Source of the DNA: Haplomitrium mnioides | Taxonomy: Eukaryota > Marchantiophyta > Haplomitriopsida > Calobryales | Direction of reading: 5' to 3' | Assembly (NCBI GenBank): GCA_049999725.1 | Contig: JBNGIS010039016.1 | Span: 1 to 20,482 of the forward strand | Length of the DNA: 20,482 bases | Shown here: one piece after another, positions 10,366 through 18,660 of the stretch | How positions within the stretch are numbered: the first letter of the stretch is position 1 | How the letters are laid out: each line of letters starts with the position of its first letter | Notes under the pieces: generated by a model | Told to the model about the DNA's origin: nothing | The model's database searches: none | Seen by the model: the letters and a program-made list of their open reading frames with translations, nothing else | Translations under genes and position numbers: made by a program

Positions 10366-11003
10366 ATGGGTTCTTCTGATCAAAAGACTCCAATGCGACA
10401 ATTGGACTCTGCTACTGCGCAAATGTTCCAAGCATTTGCCATTTTTATGAAGCAACAACAAGCTTTTGACCGAAAAGAAGCAATTGTTACAAGAGCTTTG
10501 CAATATGTTGTTGGATTGCTAGACCAGTTTGATAGGAAAAATATCTCCAAGTATTTAAAATACTATACTCGAGAGATGGAACTCAATAAAGTTTGAGAGA
10601 GATCTATGATTCAAACTTTTGAGTTAGTTGTTGGATTAGAGTTGAGAGGACAGGTGAGGGAGCTTATCCAAGTGTATGGAGGTGATTGGAAGAGTTTTTC
10701 TCTTCAAATAAAGGAAGAATATTCACTAGAGGATGCTAATAGAGTGACTAAAAAGTCATTCATTGAATGGGTGAATCAAACCAACAAAGGGTTGGTTGCT
10801 ACTGAGTTTTTTTGGGAATTTGAGAGGCAATTTTCCCAATTATCTTGTATGGAGAAATTGAGATTGGAAAAGGATAAAGTGGAGCTGTTTTTGCAAATTT
10901 CTAATGATGATCTTCAAGGAGAGTTGGAGTTACTCTTAGAGGATATAACGAAAGATAACGACTTGACTTTTGATTGGAAGGAAGTTTGTGAGAGCATAGT
11001 TCC
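10366..11003 (+). pseudogene. Gypsy gag, N-terminal and capsid part
   Basis: The ATG at 10366 opens MGSSDQKTPMRQLDSATAQM. The frame then reads KNISKYLKYYTREMELNKV and hits TGA at 10594-10596. The same frame resumes with MIQTFELVVGLELRGQVREL and continues through a helical, acidic region: WVNQTNKGLVATEFFWEFER, then KVELFLQISNDDLQGELELL. This layout fits the retrotransposon gag (capsid) domain of plant Ty3/Gypsy elements as I know it. Gag homology fades after WKEVCESIV around 11003, and the frame stops at 11026-11028. The expected continuation, a basic LTKRE-RR segment, reappears near 14016. The early stop and the interruption make this a pseudogene. Confidence 0.75.
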
Positions 11004-11969
11004 TGATAGAGGGTCAAAAACGGCTTGAAGGAGTCTCTTCTGTGCGGTGGAGTGAGAGGGAATGGTAAAGCTTCAAGTTTTGGGCTAATAAGTGTAAAGT
11101 TGTCAAAATGTAGGGACCAGAGGGACATTTTGGATGTAGTAGGCCAAGGAGGAAAGGCTGATCTACAAGGAAGTTGGTCTTTCTTACTGAGAAAAAAAAA
11201 TTATTTTTGTAAAACTAATCTAAGTGTTGAGAGCCAGCCAGCCTCTATCTATCTATTTCTATTATATGTGTTGGTGGACAGCTTGCCCAGAAGCCAGGTG
11301 AAGAGTATCGATGGAAGTTGGTGCCCTGAACTACGTCCATCCAGGGGCAGGGAAGATAAGCGATGGCCTTACACCCATGTGGGGCTGCCTCTCGAAAGGA
11401 AGTAAGTGTGGAATGTTTATATAGTACTTCTAAGTTATTGGGGAGGACTTATAGGATAAATGACGAGGCTCTGTTGTGATCACCCGGAAGGAAGAGGCAA
11501 TCTGTGATGAACAATCAAACTGTGGTGAATGTGTTGCTAATGAGGAATTTGATTTGAAGAATTAATCAGTGAAGAAATTGAATCGGCTTGCGGAGAAGGA
11601 TTCAGAAGATTCGAGTGATGGATCCTCTTGTTGCGATCAAGGGTCTCAGAACAATGTTGCAAGCTATAGATTTGTGGGAAATTAAGCTGGAGGAGGAATC
11701 CACCTGCGAGAGGTAACAAGGAATCGTCACGAAGAATTGATTATGAAGAATCACATGTGAGTAGATTTCATGTAGGCAATCGATGTGCGAATTTCCCTGT
11801 GAGTAATGGGGTGTGAAGGAAATATTGCGAGGAAGTGTTTTTAAAATAAGGACGAACACCCTGCAACCAACGATCTCTTACAAATAATCGACCTGAAAAG
11901 AATTCCCTAACATGACAAATGATATGATATGAAATAGGATCACTGTGAACGAATTGATGTTAAGTTTTG

Positions 11970-12175
11970 GAAGTAAAGTTCTGCAAGGAATAGAGAACGA
12001 AAATCAATGTGAATGTCAGTGGTGATGAAGGCCGCGATGAAACGGAATCGGAAGCTCTGGAAAAGAGTTCTGCGAGGAGGGTACAGGCATTGTCGAAGGA
12101 TTTCGTTGTAGTACGGAAATGCGAAGAATGTTTCTACAAGGAATCGAATTGAAGGTCTGCTGCGAGGTGGAAATC
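11970..12175 (+). repeat. scattered TTCTGCRAGGA-like words
   Basis: Related words recur: TTCTGCAAGGAAT near 11971, TTCTGCGAGGAGG near 12068, TTCTACAAGGAATC near 12130 and CTGCTGCGAGGTGG near 12158. Looser forms lie between 11580 and 11840 (TGCGAGAGG, TGCGAGGAAG). The spacing is irregular. They look like a decayed array inside the ~3-kb insertion. Confidence 0.45.
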
Positions 12176-12363
12176 GAACGAGCTGCTGTGCAAACTATTT
12201 GAATCGGAAGGAATTAAAATTTAAAAGGAATAAACAAGATTTGGAAATGAACGAAGAAGATCCGAAGGGTCCGTGGTCCAAAGAAGGCGTTGAAACCATG
12301 TCTTCCGATGTGGGGTGCGACGGCTAAGGGGGTTAAAAGGGTTTCGATGCGTCTTGCGTTGTG

Positions 12364-12500
12364 GGATACCCCGGTTAAGGGGGTTCCATTGAGTGTCAGT
12401 GTGGGGATCCGAAGTGGAGATCCTCGGGTAAGTTGGTTCCGAGTGGGGTTCCAAAGTGGGGATCCCCGGTTAGGAAGGTTCCATTCCGAGGTGTTCGACG
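12364..12500 (+). repeat. imperfect tandem repeat, unit ~42-52 bp, three copies
   Basis: Copies begin at about 12364, 12416 and 12458. Each has GG(A/G)(T/G)ATCC-like sequence, then C-rich CC(C/T)CGG(G/T)TAA or CCCCGGTTAG, then GGTTCC. The first and third copies also share GGTTCCATT. Two extra GTGGGG(A/T)TCC words fall between copies. The array produces a repetitive minus-strand open frame that is an artefact of the repeat. It lies inside the ~3-kb insertion and is visibly richer in G on the plus strand than its surroundings. Confidence 0.65.
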
Positions 12501-12769
12501 GAAGTATAATTGGTGAAACAGCAATGAAGCGAAGCGGTGATGGATGAAATGGTGACTTGTCAACATTTTGTGCGATAAGGATTGTTGCAGAAAAACGAGT
12601 GAGGAGAGAAGTTTCAAGGGCAAATCGGTGATTTATTATGGTTTCAATGTGGAAGACGAATCGAATGTTGGAAAGTTCAAAAAGTCGAAACAACTACTTA
12701 GTGGAATTCGAAAAGTTCGAAATTGAAAGGGAGAGGAAGTGAAGAGTTAGTGAAAGTTTGAAAATTAGT

Positions 12770-12800
12770 ATAAGAACAATTGCTAATAATTAGTTCTTAT
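12770..12800. repeat. hairpin with ATAAGAAC arms
   Basis: ATAAGAAC at 12770-12777 faces its exact inverse, GTTCTTAT, at 12793-12800. With a one-base bulge the stem extends inward through AATT/AATT, giving about 12 paired bases and a loop of about six. It could be a protein-binding palindrome or a folded RNA element. Confidence 0.6.
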
Positions 12801-12845
12801 GGCAAGCAAAGTTAGTTTAAGTTAGTGAAAGCAAGTTGTTTAGTT

Positions 12846-12875
12846 TAAGAACACACTATGAGTTGTTAGTTCTTA
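12846..12875. repeat. second inverted repeat with TAAGAAC arms
   Basis: TAAGAAC at 12846-12852 faces GTTCTTA at 12869-12875, with a 16-base spacer. The arm is the same word as in the hairpin about 75 bases upstream, so the arrangement is a repeated inverted repeat and not a single chance hairpin. Confidence 0.55.
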
Positions 12876-14015
12876 TTGGTGAGGGAAAGTTAGCACGTAG
12901 AGAAGTAAGTTAGTTTGGTTTGGAACTATTATGACTGTTATTGTTAGTTGAGCAGGACAGGGGGTACAAGCCTGTTGGTGAGTTCTTGTTCTACGGGTTG
13001 TCTTATTGTACATGTGTGTTTCAAGTAAAGTTTATGAGATTTTTGTCTGTAAGGTCCCCTGCTCTTGTTGGAAATTGCAGATTCAGAAGGAGAAGTTTGA
13101 TGAAGGAACAAGGAATTGAAGTTAGAGTTAGTTGGTGAATGTTTTGTAGGTTTGCAATTGAAGAAATCAGTTAGATTGCATTAGAGAAGTGCATGTCAGG
13201 GGGTACTTGAGTGTGTTCTATTGGTGGGTCTGGGTTTTGGAGTTTCAGATTGTGATTTGTGGGAGGTTCAATGGCAAATCAATTCTGCTTTAAGCTCTAT
13301 TCTGTTCTATGTGTGTATGTGTGCTAGTTTGTTAAATCTTAAAGAGAGAACCTTATGTGATTCTCCAGTTAGTGGATACTGGTTGGTGGGTTGCAGTAGA
13401 GCAAGGAGTGCTCAAGATTGTGTGTGCCTAGGGAATAGGTGGGCGTTTCACAAGCAAACAAAGTAGTGGGTGGTTGGAGGATCAGCGATTGGATGTGAGA
13501 TCAAGAGGGTCGTTCCATAGTTGAGTTCTCAGCATCAAGCTCTGGGATATATTGGGTTGGAGTGGTCTGAGTATCCAATTTGAGGGAAGTGAGGTGAAGT
13601 AATGAAGGTAGGCACTAGAGTGTTGGTTTGAGAGTTTCAAGCAAGTTGGGTAATTGGTTGCTTGGGGACTTCTCTGATACAACTCAAGTTTAAAATCAGC
13701 TTGTGCATCAGCTTTCTTATCCTAGAAATGTTGGTCATATAGTTTGAGTAATTCTTGGCTTTTGTTCTATTGTATTGAGTAGTAGAAGTGGTTTGTATTT
13801 ATGGTTTTGTAGAGAAAGGGTGGTCAGACCTAGAGTGGAGAGAGATCCATCTTTGAACTGATAGAGTGCAGTTTCAGAACTCTATAAAGAATTTGGAAAG
13901 TTGGTAAAAGTGAATTAAGAGCAGATTTCTATATAGATCTTGTGTGGTTTGGTCTTTGGGTGTGCTTTTCGGGGCTGGAGTGCCACTGCTGTGCTACGAC
14001 AAAGTTTCACACGCA

Positions 14016-15130
14016 ACAAGTATATTGACCAAGAGGGAGTCAAGAAGAGCAAAAGTAGTGGCAAGGCATGATGTAAGACCACCACCCATCATAGTACCTC
14101 AAAACCATCCAACTGCTCCTACTCTTGCTTCTAGTTCTATGACTCCTACTCATCGTTCTACTATTGCTCTACAAAGAGATCTAGTGGAGGAGCTAGTAAA
14201 GAGTATGAAGGACCTGCAAATTAAATTTGCAAAGTTGGAAGGGAAGAAAGAGGCAAGCAACAATCAGCTTGCCCAAAAACTATGATATATACATAGTGTA
14301 TATGGTATGATAACACCGAACATTTAAGGAAGGAGTGTGGAGATTTTGCTCATTCTATTCACTTGGGAGTTATCTATTGGAAGGAGGGCAAGATTGCTCT
14401 TAAAGATATAGGTGAGATCCTCAAAACTAATTTTAGAAAAGGAGGAATAAAGGGTGTTGTTGAGGAGTACATGCAAAAACTTGCTAGTATGCAAGTGGAG
14501 GCTGCCATCTATGGAATTGAAGTGGAGCATGATTTCACCTAACATATGAAAACCAATGGATTGTGGATTTGTACTCTATTTGCAATGGAAGGAGGCAACA
14601 CAAAAAAAGAGGATTTGTTGAAGGTTGCCACATCTATAAGAACTACTACTAGATGGGATGATCCGGTAGACACTCTTTTGGTGCATGTTTACATTGCAAA
14701 AAATCAGGGTGAGGCACTTGTAGAAGAGAAAAGAAGGAGAGAAGAAGAAGCTGGTATTAGTGAAGAGAGGCCAACTTCAAAGAGGCCACAAAGGGGGGAA
14801 AAGGTACAACCTTCGAGGGAGGAGCATACGGAAGATATTTTACCTTCTACTTTGGAGAAGGGAAAAGCTAAAGAGAAGGAAAAAGCTTCAGCATACAAGC
14901 TGCAATATGATATTGAGGCAGCTATAGACCTAAGAGGAGTATTAGAAGAAACGGTGCTCAATGCAAAGATTGAGTTTACCTTAAGTGAGATCCTTGGTAT
15001 TGCTAGGAAAAAATTCCATGATGTTATTATCAATACTATCACGAGGAAGAGACAATTGATAGGGGAGACAACAATGACCAATGCTCTTGAAACAAGAGTC
15101 ACTAACAAAGAGGAGCTGGAATTAGCTTGA
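14016..15130 (+). pseudogene. Gypsy gag C-terminal part with zinc-knuckle remnant
   Basis: Gag resumes with ILTKRESRRAKVVARHD in one frame (open to 14285). It continues through a linker rich in Pro, Thr and Ser and a helical ELVKSMKDLQIKFAKLEG. After a shift of frame near 14290 a zinc-knuckle-like CIWYDNTEHLRKEC starts at 14297. Relatives have Cys where this has Tyr, so metal binding is probably lost. The frame then runs to TAA 14540-14542, reopens in the same frame at 14546, and passes a Glu/Lys/Arg-rich segment (about 14700-14900) to TGA at 15128-15130. The peptide near 14905-15010 (YKLQYDIEAAIDLRGVLEE) fits the region before the protease in such elements. Confidence 0.65.
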
Positions 15131-15790
15131 TCTTGTACCAATCACAAGGTGCGATTGGATCAAGAGGATGAAAAATCCACAAGTCATTATTCAAACAACC
15201 ATTGGGCTCATACAACTACTAAAACTATAGTGAAGATTAGGGACTTGCGATATCAAGTGATTGCATTTATTAGTCATGGATCATAGATTAACCTTGTCTC
15301 TAAAGATATCTACAAGCAAGGAAAGTGGCCAATCGATGCCAATCATGGATGGGTGATTAAAGCACCCAACAACTCACAAGGGGAGCGTTTTGGGGTCTGC
15401 CAAGATGTGAGAGTGAAGGTAGGAGATGTGGTCACAGAGTATAACTTCTTTGTACAGAAAGGCACTTCTTACCCAATCAACCTTGGGTAGCTTTAAATTA
15501 TAGCTACAAGGATGGAAACAAAAGTGTTGGATAATGGATCTGCATATGCTCGGGTGAGAAGTCAAGATGGGAAAAAGGTGGTACAGTTTCTAACTGTTTA
15601 TGCAAATCACGAAAGGAAGCGAGGTAACTTGAGAAACTATTCTCCTCCGACAATCACAGAGGAGTTTCATGATTTTTGAAGGGTGCCACAATAGAGCGAG
15701 ACTATGGTGATACAACCAAAGAGGTGCTCTCGCTTCAAAATGAAAGTGCCTTTTGTAAAAGAGTATTGAGATTTCGAGCTCTAACTGCCG
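15131..15790 (+). pseudogene. Gypsy retropepsin-like protease remnant, start of pol
   Basis: Continuing in the same frame after the stop at 15128-15130, the peptide has AFISHGS then TAG (15284-15286) then INLVSKDIYKQGKWPID. This is the position of the retropepsin active site, where the family's catalytic Asp reads Ser. Further on are YNFFVQKGTSYPINLG, a TAG at 15488-15490 where the family has the Gln of L-G-Q, and a TAA two codons later. Then come METKVLDNGSAYARVRS and GKKVVQFLT. The frame ends at 15677-15679, and the last recognisable piece (EVLSLQNESAFCKRVLRFRA) lies in another frame at 15721-15780. Reverse transcriptase never appears, because homology ends next to the Copia LTR. Confidence 0.65.
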
Positions 15791-15826
15791 GTTAACTTGG
15801 CATCCACCTTAGTTAGCGCACAGTTA

Positions 15827-15992
15827 TGTTAGGCCAGTTAGCTTAGGTGTGTATATATATGGGGCTGCTTGAGATGCACATTCATGCTCTCTCTTCCCCT
15901 CTGTATTTGTTGGCGCTCCTGCCGTATAGTGAAGTACATTCTTGCATTGCTATGTGCATATGTGATTTCATGCTCTGCCTCTAACTCTAACA
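15827..15992 (+). repeat. Copia-2 5' LTR
   Basis: The segment begins TGTTAG and ends CTAACA, a perfect 6-bp terminal inverted repeat. The primer-binding site starts at the next base. Length is 166 bp, short for a plant LTR. A TATA-like run lies at 15852-15860, leaving a U3 of only about 25-30 bases before it. That is unusually short and leaves open a start further left (for example near 15786, where a TG follows the last Gypsy codons). The right end is secure; the left end is probable. Confidence 0.75.
15852..15860 (+). promoter_or_regulatory. TATA box of the Copia-2 LTR
   Basis: TATATATAT inside the LTR, the only strong TATA-like run there, about 130 bases before the LTR end. It fits the promoter for the element's genomic RNA. 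Confidence 0.55.
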
Positions 15993-16004
15993 TGGTATCA
16001 GAGT
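15993..16004 (+). other. primer-binding site, initiator-Met tRNA
   Basis: TGGTATCAGAGT starts exactly after the LTR's terminal CA. The first 11 bases match the common plant retrotransposon site TGGTATCAGAGC, complementary to the 3' end of initiator-Met tRNA; the twelfth is T instead of C. It would prime minus-strand cDNA synthesis. Confidence 0.92.
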
Positions 16005-17443
16005 AGGTTGCTGTTTGATTTGATGAGTAGTGTGCAGAGATTTTTTTATGTTAAGGGGAGTTACTTGAGAGAGTCATCGCTGAGGAGGAGTGTCCCGCTA
16101 CAGCCGTTACATGCTCAGGAGGAGCATATATGATTTGCACTAAGGAGGGTGCAAAATAGAACTCAAGGAGTTCTAAGGGCTAATTCTGAAATTTTTTTTC
16201 CGTCGCGTGTTATATTTGTTCTAAGAAATTGGAGCTATGCTTGAAGCTCTGTCCACAAGACTTGCAGAACTTGTCACCTAGTAGCGGTTGAGGCTTGCAA
16301 GGTAGAGGGGTCAAGGACGCAAGGCAGGATAATTGAGTTTCTATGTAAGCATGTGAGCATTTGCTAGCAGTTGCGAGGGACACAGTCTGTTGAGTGTTGC
16401 TTCTAGATCAAAGTCTTACTGCAAGGAATACTTTACGCAACAACTTGGAGCAACTTGCATGATTCAAAATGATATCCCAAGATATGAGGGAGGAAGAAGC
16501 TACTTGTAGGAGAAGCCACTCGCAGACGGGAAAGGCCCGTCGTAGATAGAGAGCAGTTGCTAGCAGACAAGAGAAGCCACTCATAGATGCAAGGAGCCGC
16601 CACCCGCAAATGAAGGAGAAGCTCTCTCGTTGAATGATGCCCTTGTTTCTATGCTTGAACTCACTCTTGTAGGCAAGGTGAGCTATCAATCCTGCATACC
16701 ACTAAGAGAAATTGATCTTGTACTCCACTCCAGATCGAAGCCTTGTTGCATGGGAAGCAGCCTAAGTACAATTCTTGCACAACAACAGTTTGGACGAGCA
16801 CAATTGCAGAGGTGAAAGCCACGTCGAGCTGCTCAGGCTTCAGATTCGAGCAGCAACCATCGAAGGCTTCAGCGAAGGTCCTGTTCGGGACTGCATTGCC
16901 TCTGAGGAGAAGGGAGCTGCGTTCTGCGGGCTGCCTACCAAGATCGCAGCCGCAAGAATTGCATGCAACGAGTGCGCTGAGGCGCAGCTCTGAATCACAT
17001 CGCGCAGCATCAAGGAGGGCCTCGATCGCGCAGCACCAGAAGGAAAAAAATTCCATAGGGGAGTCCTGTTTTTTTTTCAACGTCGACGTGCGCAGACCTG
17101 AAGCACCTATTTTTTTGTGAGAGGAGCTCAATGAAGGAGCTCTCTCAGCCCTTCACGAAGTCAATGTTCTCATATTAAACCTCATTCTTATTCAAAGAAG
17201 AACTATCACCTTATAAGAACTTCCTCAATAAGAACAACTTAGCGACAAGAACCTTATGCTATAAGAACTATTAAGTGTTTTTACTAGAAGGGGTCTTATT
17301 TGTCACTTTTTCATCACTAGTTTAAACAGGGGAGCCTTGTTTTCTGATCTGCAGAATTCCTGAGGGTCGAAACCAGATTTTTTCTGATTTCATCTCGACA
17401 CCTGATTCTACTTACCTGGTTGATCTGTTTACATTGTGTTCAC
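16005..17443 (+). other. long leader of Copia-2
   Basis: About 1.44 kb separate the primer-binding site from the gag ATG. I see no gene in it. Overlapping open frames on both strands between 16661 and 17131 arise because this part is richer in G and C. The leader holds a perfect small hairpin (GACGGG 16525-16530 / CCCGTC 16536-16541). Near it, at about 16510-16610, are diverged repeats of a GAAGCCACTC-GCAGA-type word. The word GGAGCTC appears twice near 17125-17145, and an AAGAAC array lies at 17198-17268. A leader of this length could carry packaging or translation signals, or could include captured foreign sequence. Confidence 0.6.
17198..17268 (+). repeat. five AAGAAC repeats at 15-17 bp spacing
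   Basis: AAGAAC occurs at 17198, 17215, 17230, 17247 and 17263. Three copies extend to ATAAGAAC (17213, 17228, 17261). Centre spacings are 17, 15, 17 and 16 bases, while the sequence between them is not conserved. This suggests regularly spaced binding sites in DNA or RNA, not a simple tandem duplication. It lies about 175 bases before the gag start. Confidence 0.7.
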
Positions 17444-18400
17444 ATGGCAGATGGTATTTCCCAGATTGTGACTGACAAGCTGAATGAGCACAATTATTCA
17501 GTTTGGTCAGTCCGTATGACGAATTTTATCAAAGGGAGTTTTGGGAACTCATCACAGGCGAAGAGGAGGAGCTTGTACTTGGTCCATCGCCAACTGTTGA
17601 TGACATGCAGCGTTACAAAGCACACATTGCTAAGGTACATCGACTTCTCTATTGGCTAACTATAAGTGTCGACGACAAGATGATGGGATATGTGTCGGCA
17701 GCCAAGACACCCAAGGAGGCTTGGGATCTGCTCAAGGAGAGGTATACAGTTACTTCAGATGCACGCAAGTTGACTTTGCAGATGGAGTTCTTTAATCTAC
17801 AAAAGGAGAGGATGAATGTCAATGCGTTTGCTTTGAAGATTAAGTCTTTGGATGAGCAGTTAGCAAATGTTGGAGAGCAAGTGAAAGAGAGTGCCATGGT
17901 TGCTGTATGTTTGAATGGTTTGGGTAAGGAGTAAAAGCAGTTCAAGACATCCATGAGGACACGTGAGGGAACCACTTCCTTTACGCAACTCATCGCGATG
18001 CTTGTTGCTAAAGAGCTTGACCTTGGAGGGGGAGCCTCAAGTAGTCAAAGCAATACTGAGCATGTGTTCTACTCGAATCAGGGTAGAGGAAGAGGCAGAA
18101 ATACAGCTAGAGGCAACATTGGTAGAGGACGCTCTAGTGGACCAACACAGTCCAACTCCCAACAGCAGTATGGTGGTAGAGGCCAGACCAGAGGCAGGGG
18201 GAGAAACCAAAGACGTGGAGGTCAGCACAACATGTCAGGTACAGAGTGTTATTACTGTGGCAAGTCCGGTCATATGGCTAAGGATTGTTACAAGAAGCAG
18301 AATGACGTGAAAGGGAACACTGCACATGGTAATTATGTAGAATCCAATCTCAGCAAAGGGTCGTCGTTTGTCATGCAGCATGGATTCTCAGCAGTGTCTA
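17444..18400 (+). pseudogene. Copia-2 gag with zinc knuckle
   Basis: The ATG at 17444 opens MADGISQIVTDKLNEHNYSV, the usual start of TNT1-94-like gag. Near 17530-17545 a one-base loss shifts the frame; FWELITGEEEELVLG and the capsid region (AHIAKVHRLLYWLTISVDDK, AWDLLKERYTV) follow. TAA at 17932-17934 falls between GLGKE and KQFKTS, after which the same frame continues. An Arg/Gly-rich stretch (about 18080-18225) precedes a perfect zinc knuckle at 18247-18288, C-YY-C-GKSG-H-MAKD-C. Gag would coat the element's RNA in virus-like particles. Apart from one frameshift and one stop it is well kept. Confidence 0.9.
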
Positions 18401-18660
18401 GTGCACAAGTTGGAGTTGAGGATAAGTGGTTCATAGATTCCGCATGTTCGAACCACATGACAGGTCATGGAGAGTGGTTCAAGGAGACCAGAGATATGAG
18501 TTCACCTGGGTATGTTGAGACTGATGACTCTTCCATGCATCCTATCTAGAAGATTGGCCGTGTTCCTGTTATGATGGAGAATGGAGAGACCAAGTGTTTG
18601 GAAGATGTTTTGCACGTGCCTAGGATATAGAAGAATCTAATTTCAGTTGGGCAGTGTGTA
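18401..18660 (+). pseudogene. Copia-2 aspartic protease
   Basis: KWFIDSACSNHMTG at about 18424-18465 is the Copia protease active site. The third motif residue is Ala (D-S-A-C-S), where the canonical retropepsin motif has Gly; I believe this variant occurs in related plant Copia proteins, but that is from memory. The same frame later reads VMMENGETKCLEDVLHVPRI, a standard Copia segment after the protease. Stops interrupt it at TAG 18547-18549 and TAG 18628-18630. The enzyme would process gag-pol. Confidence 0.85.

Larger units (their letters stand above)
11004..14015. mobile_element. ~3-kb non-coding insertion splitting the Gypsy gag
   Basis: Gag homology stops at about 11003 (…GAG AGC ATA) and resumes at about 14016 (AGT ATA TTG ACC AAG). 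The short words AGCATA (left) and AGTATA (right) flank the gap and could be a 6-bp target duplication differing at one base. The right end reads ACGCAACA, with the CA expected of an LTR; the left end is less clear (a TGATAG lies a few bases in). No reverse transcriptase, integrase or transposase is visible. The left 300 and right 300 bases are not obvious copies of each other, so it may be one large solo LTR or a non-autonomous element. It carries short tandem repeats, two hairpins and several TTCTGCRAGGA-like words, listed below. Confidence 0.5.
10366..15790 (+). mobile_element. Ty3/Gypsy gag-protease element, interrupted twice
   Basis: Three coding blocks on one strand fit one Gypsy polyprotein. 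They are a capsid-type gag (10366 to about 11003), a basic linker plus zinc-knuckle and Lys/Glu-rich region (about 14016-15130), and a retropepsin region (about 15140-15790). Between the first and second lies about 3 kb of non-coding DNA. The third ends without reaching reverse transcriptase, where a Copia LTR begins. The blocks also contain their own frameshifts and stops. The element's LTRs are not identified, so the limits given are those of recognisable coding homology. Confidence 0.75.

Noticed and set aside
11244-11258. short CTAT microsatellite
   Set aside because: Only about three to four units; too short to be notable.
11328-11345. TGGTGCCCTGAACTACG as a possible primer-binding site
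   Set aside because: It does not follow a recognisable LTR end, and I cannot match it confidently to a plant tRNA 3' end.
12214-12693. 159-residue open frame on the minus strand
   Set aside because: It is generated by the tandem repeat at 12364-12500 (repeated RGSP-like peptides), and overlapping frames are open too. No motif and no conserved start.
13221-13466. 81-residue plus-strand frame in the ~3-kb insertion
   Set aside because: Cys/Trp/Gly-rich composition fits random translation of G-rich DNA; no domain seen.
14704-15141. 145-residue minus-strand frame
   Set aside because: Antisense shadow of the Glu/Lys-rich Gypsy gag; the Ser/Leu-rich composition follows from that.
16661-17131. 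156-residue minus-strand frame and a 125-residue plus-strand frame in the Copia-2 leader
   Set aside because: Both overlap in a GC-richer part of the leader where stops are rare. Neither has a recognisable domain, and a chance origin is the simpler reading.
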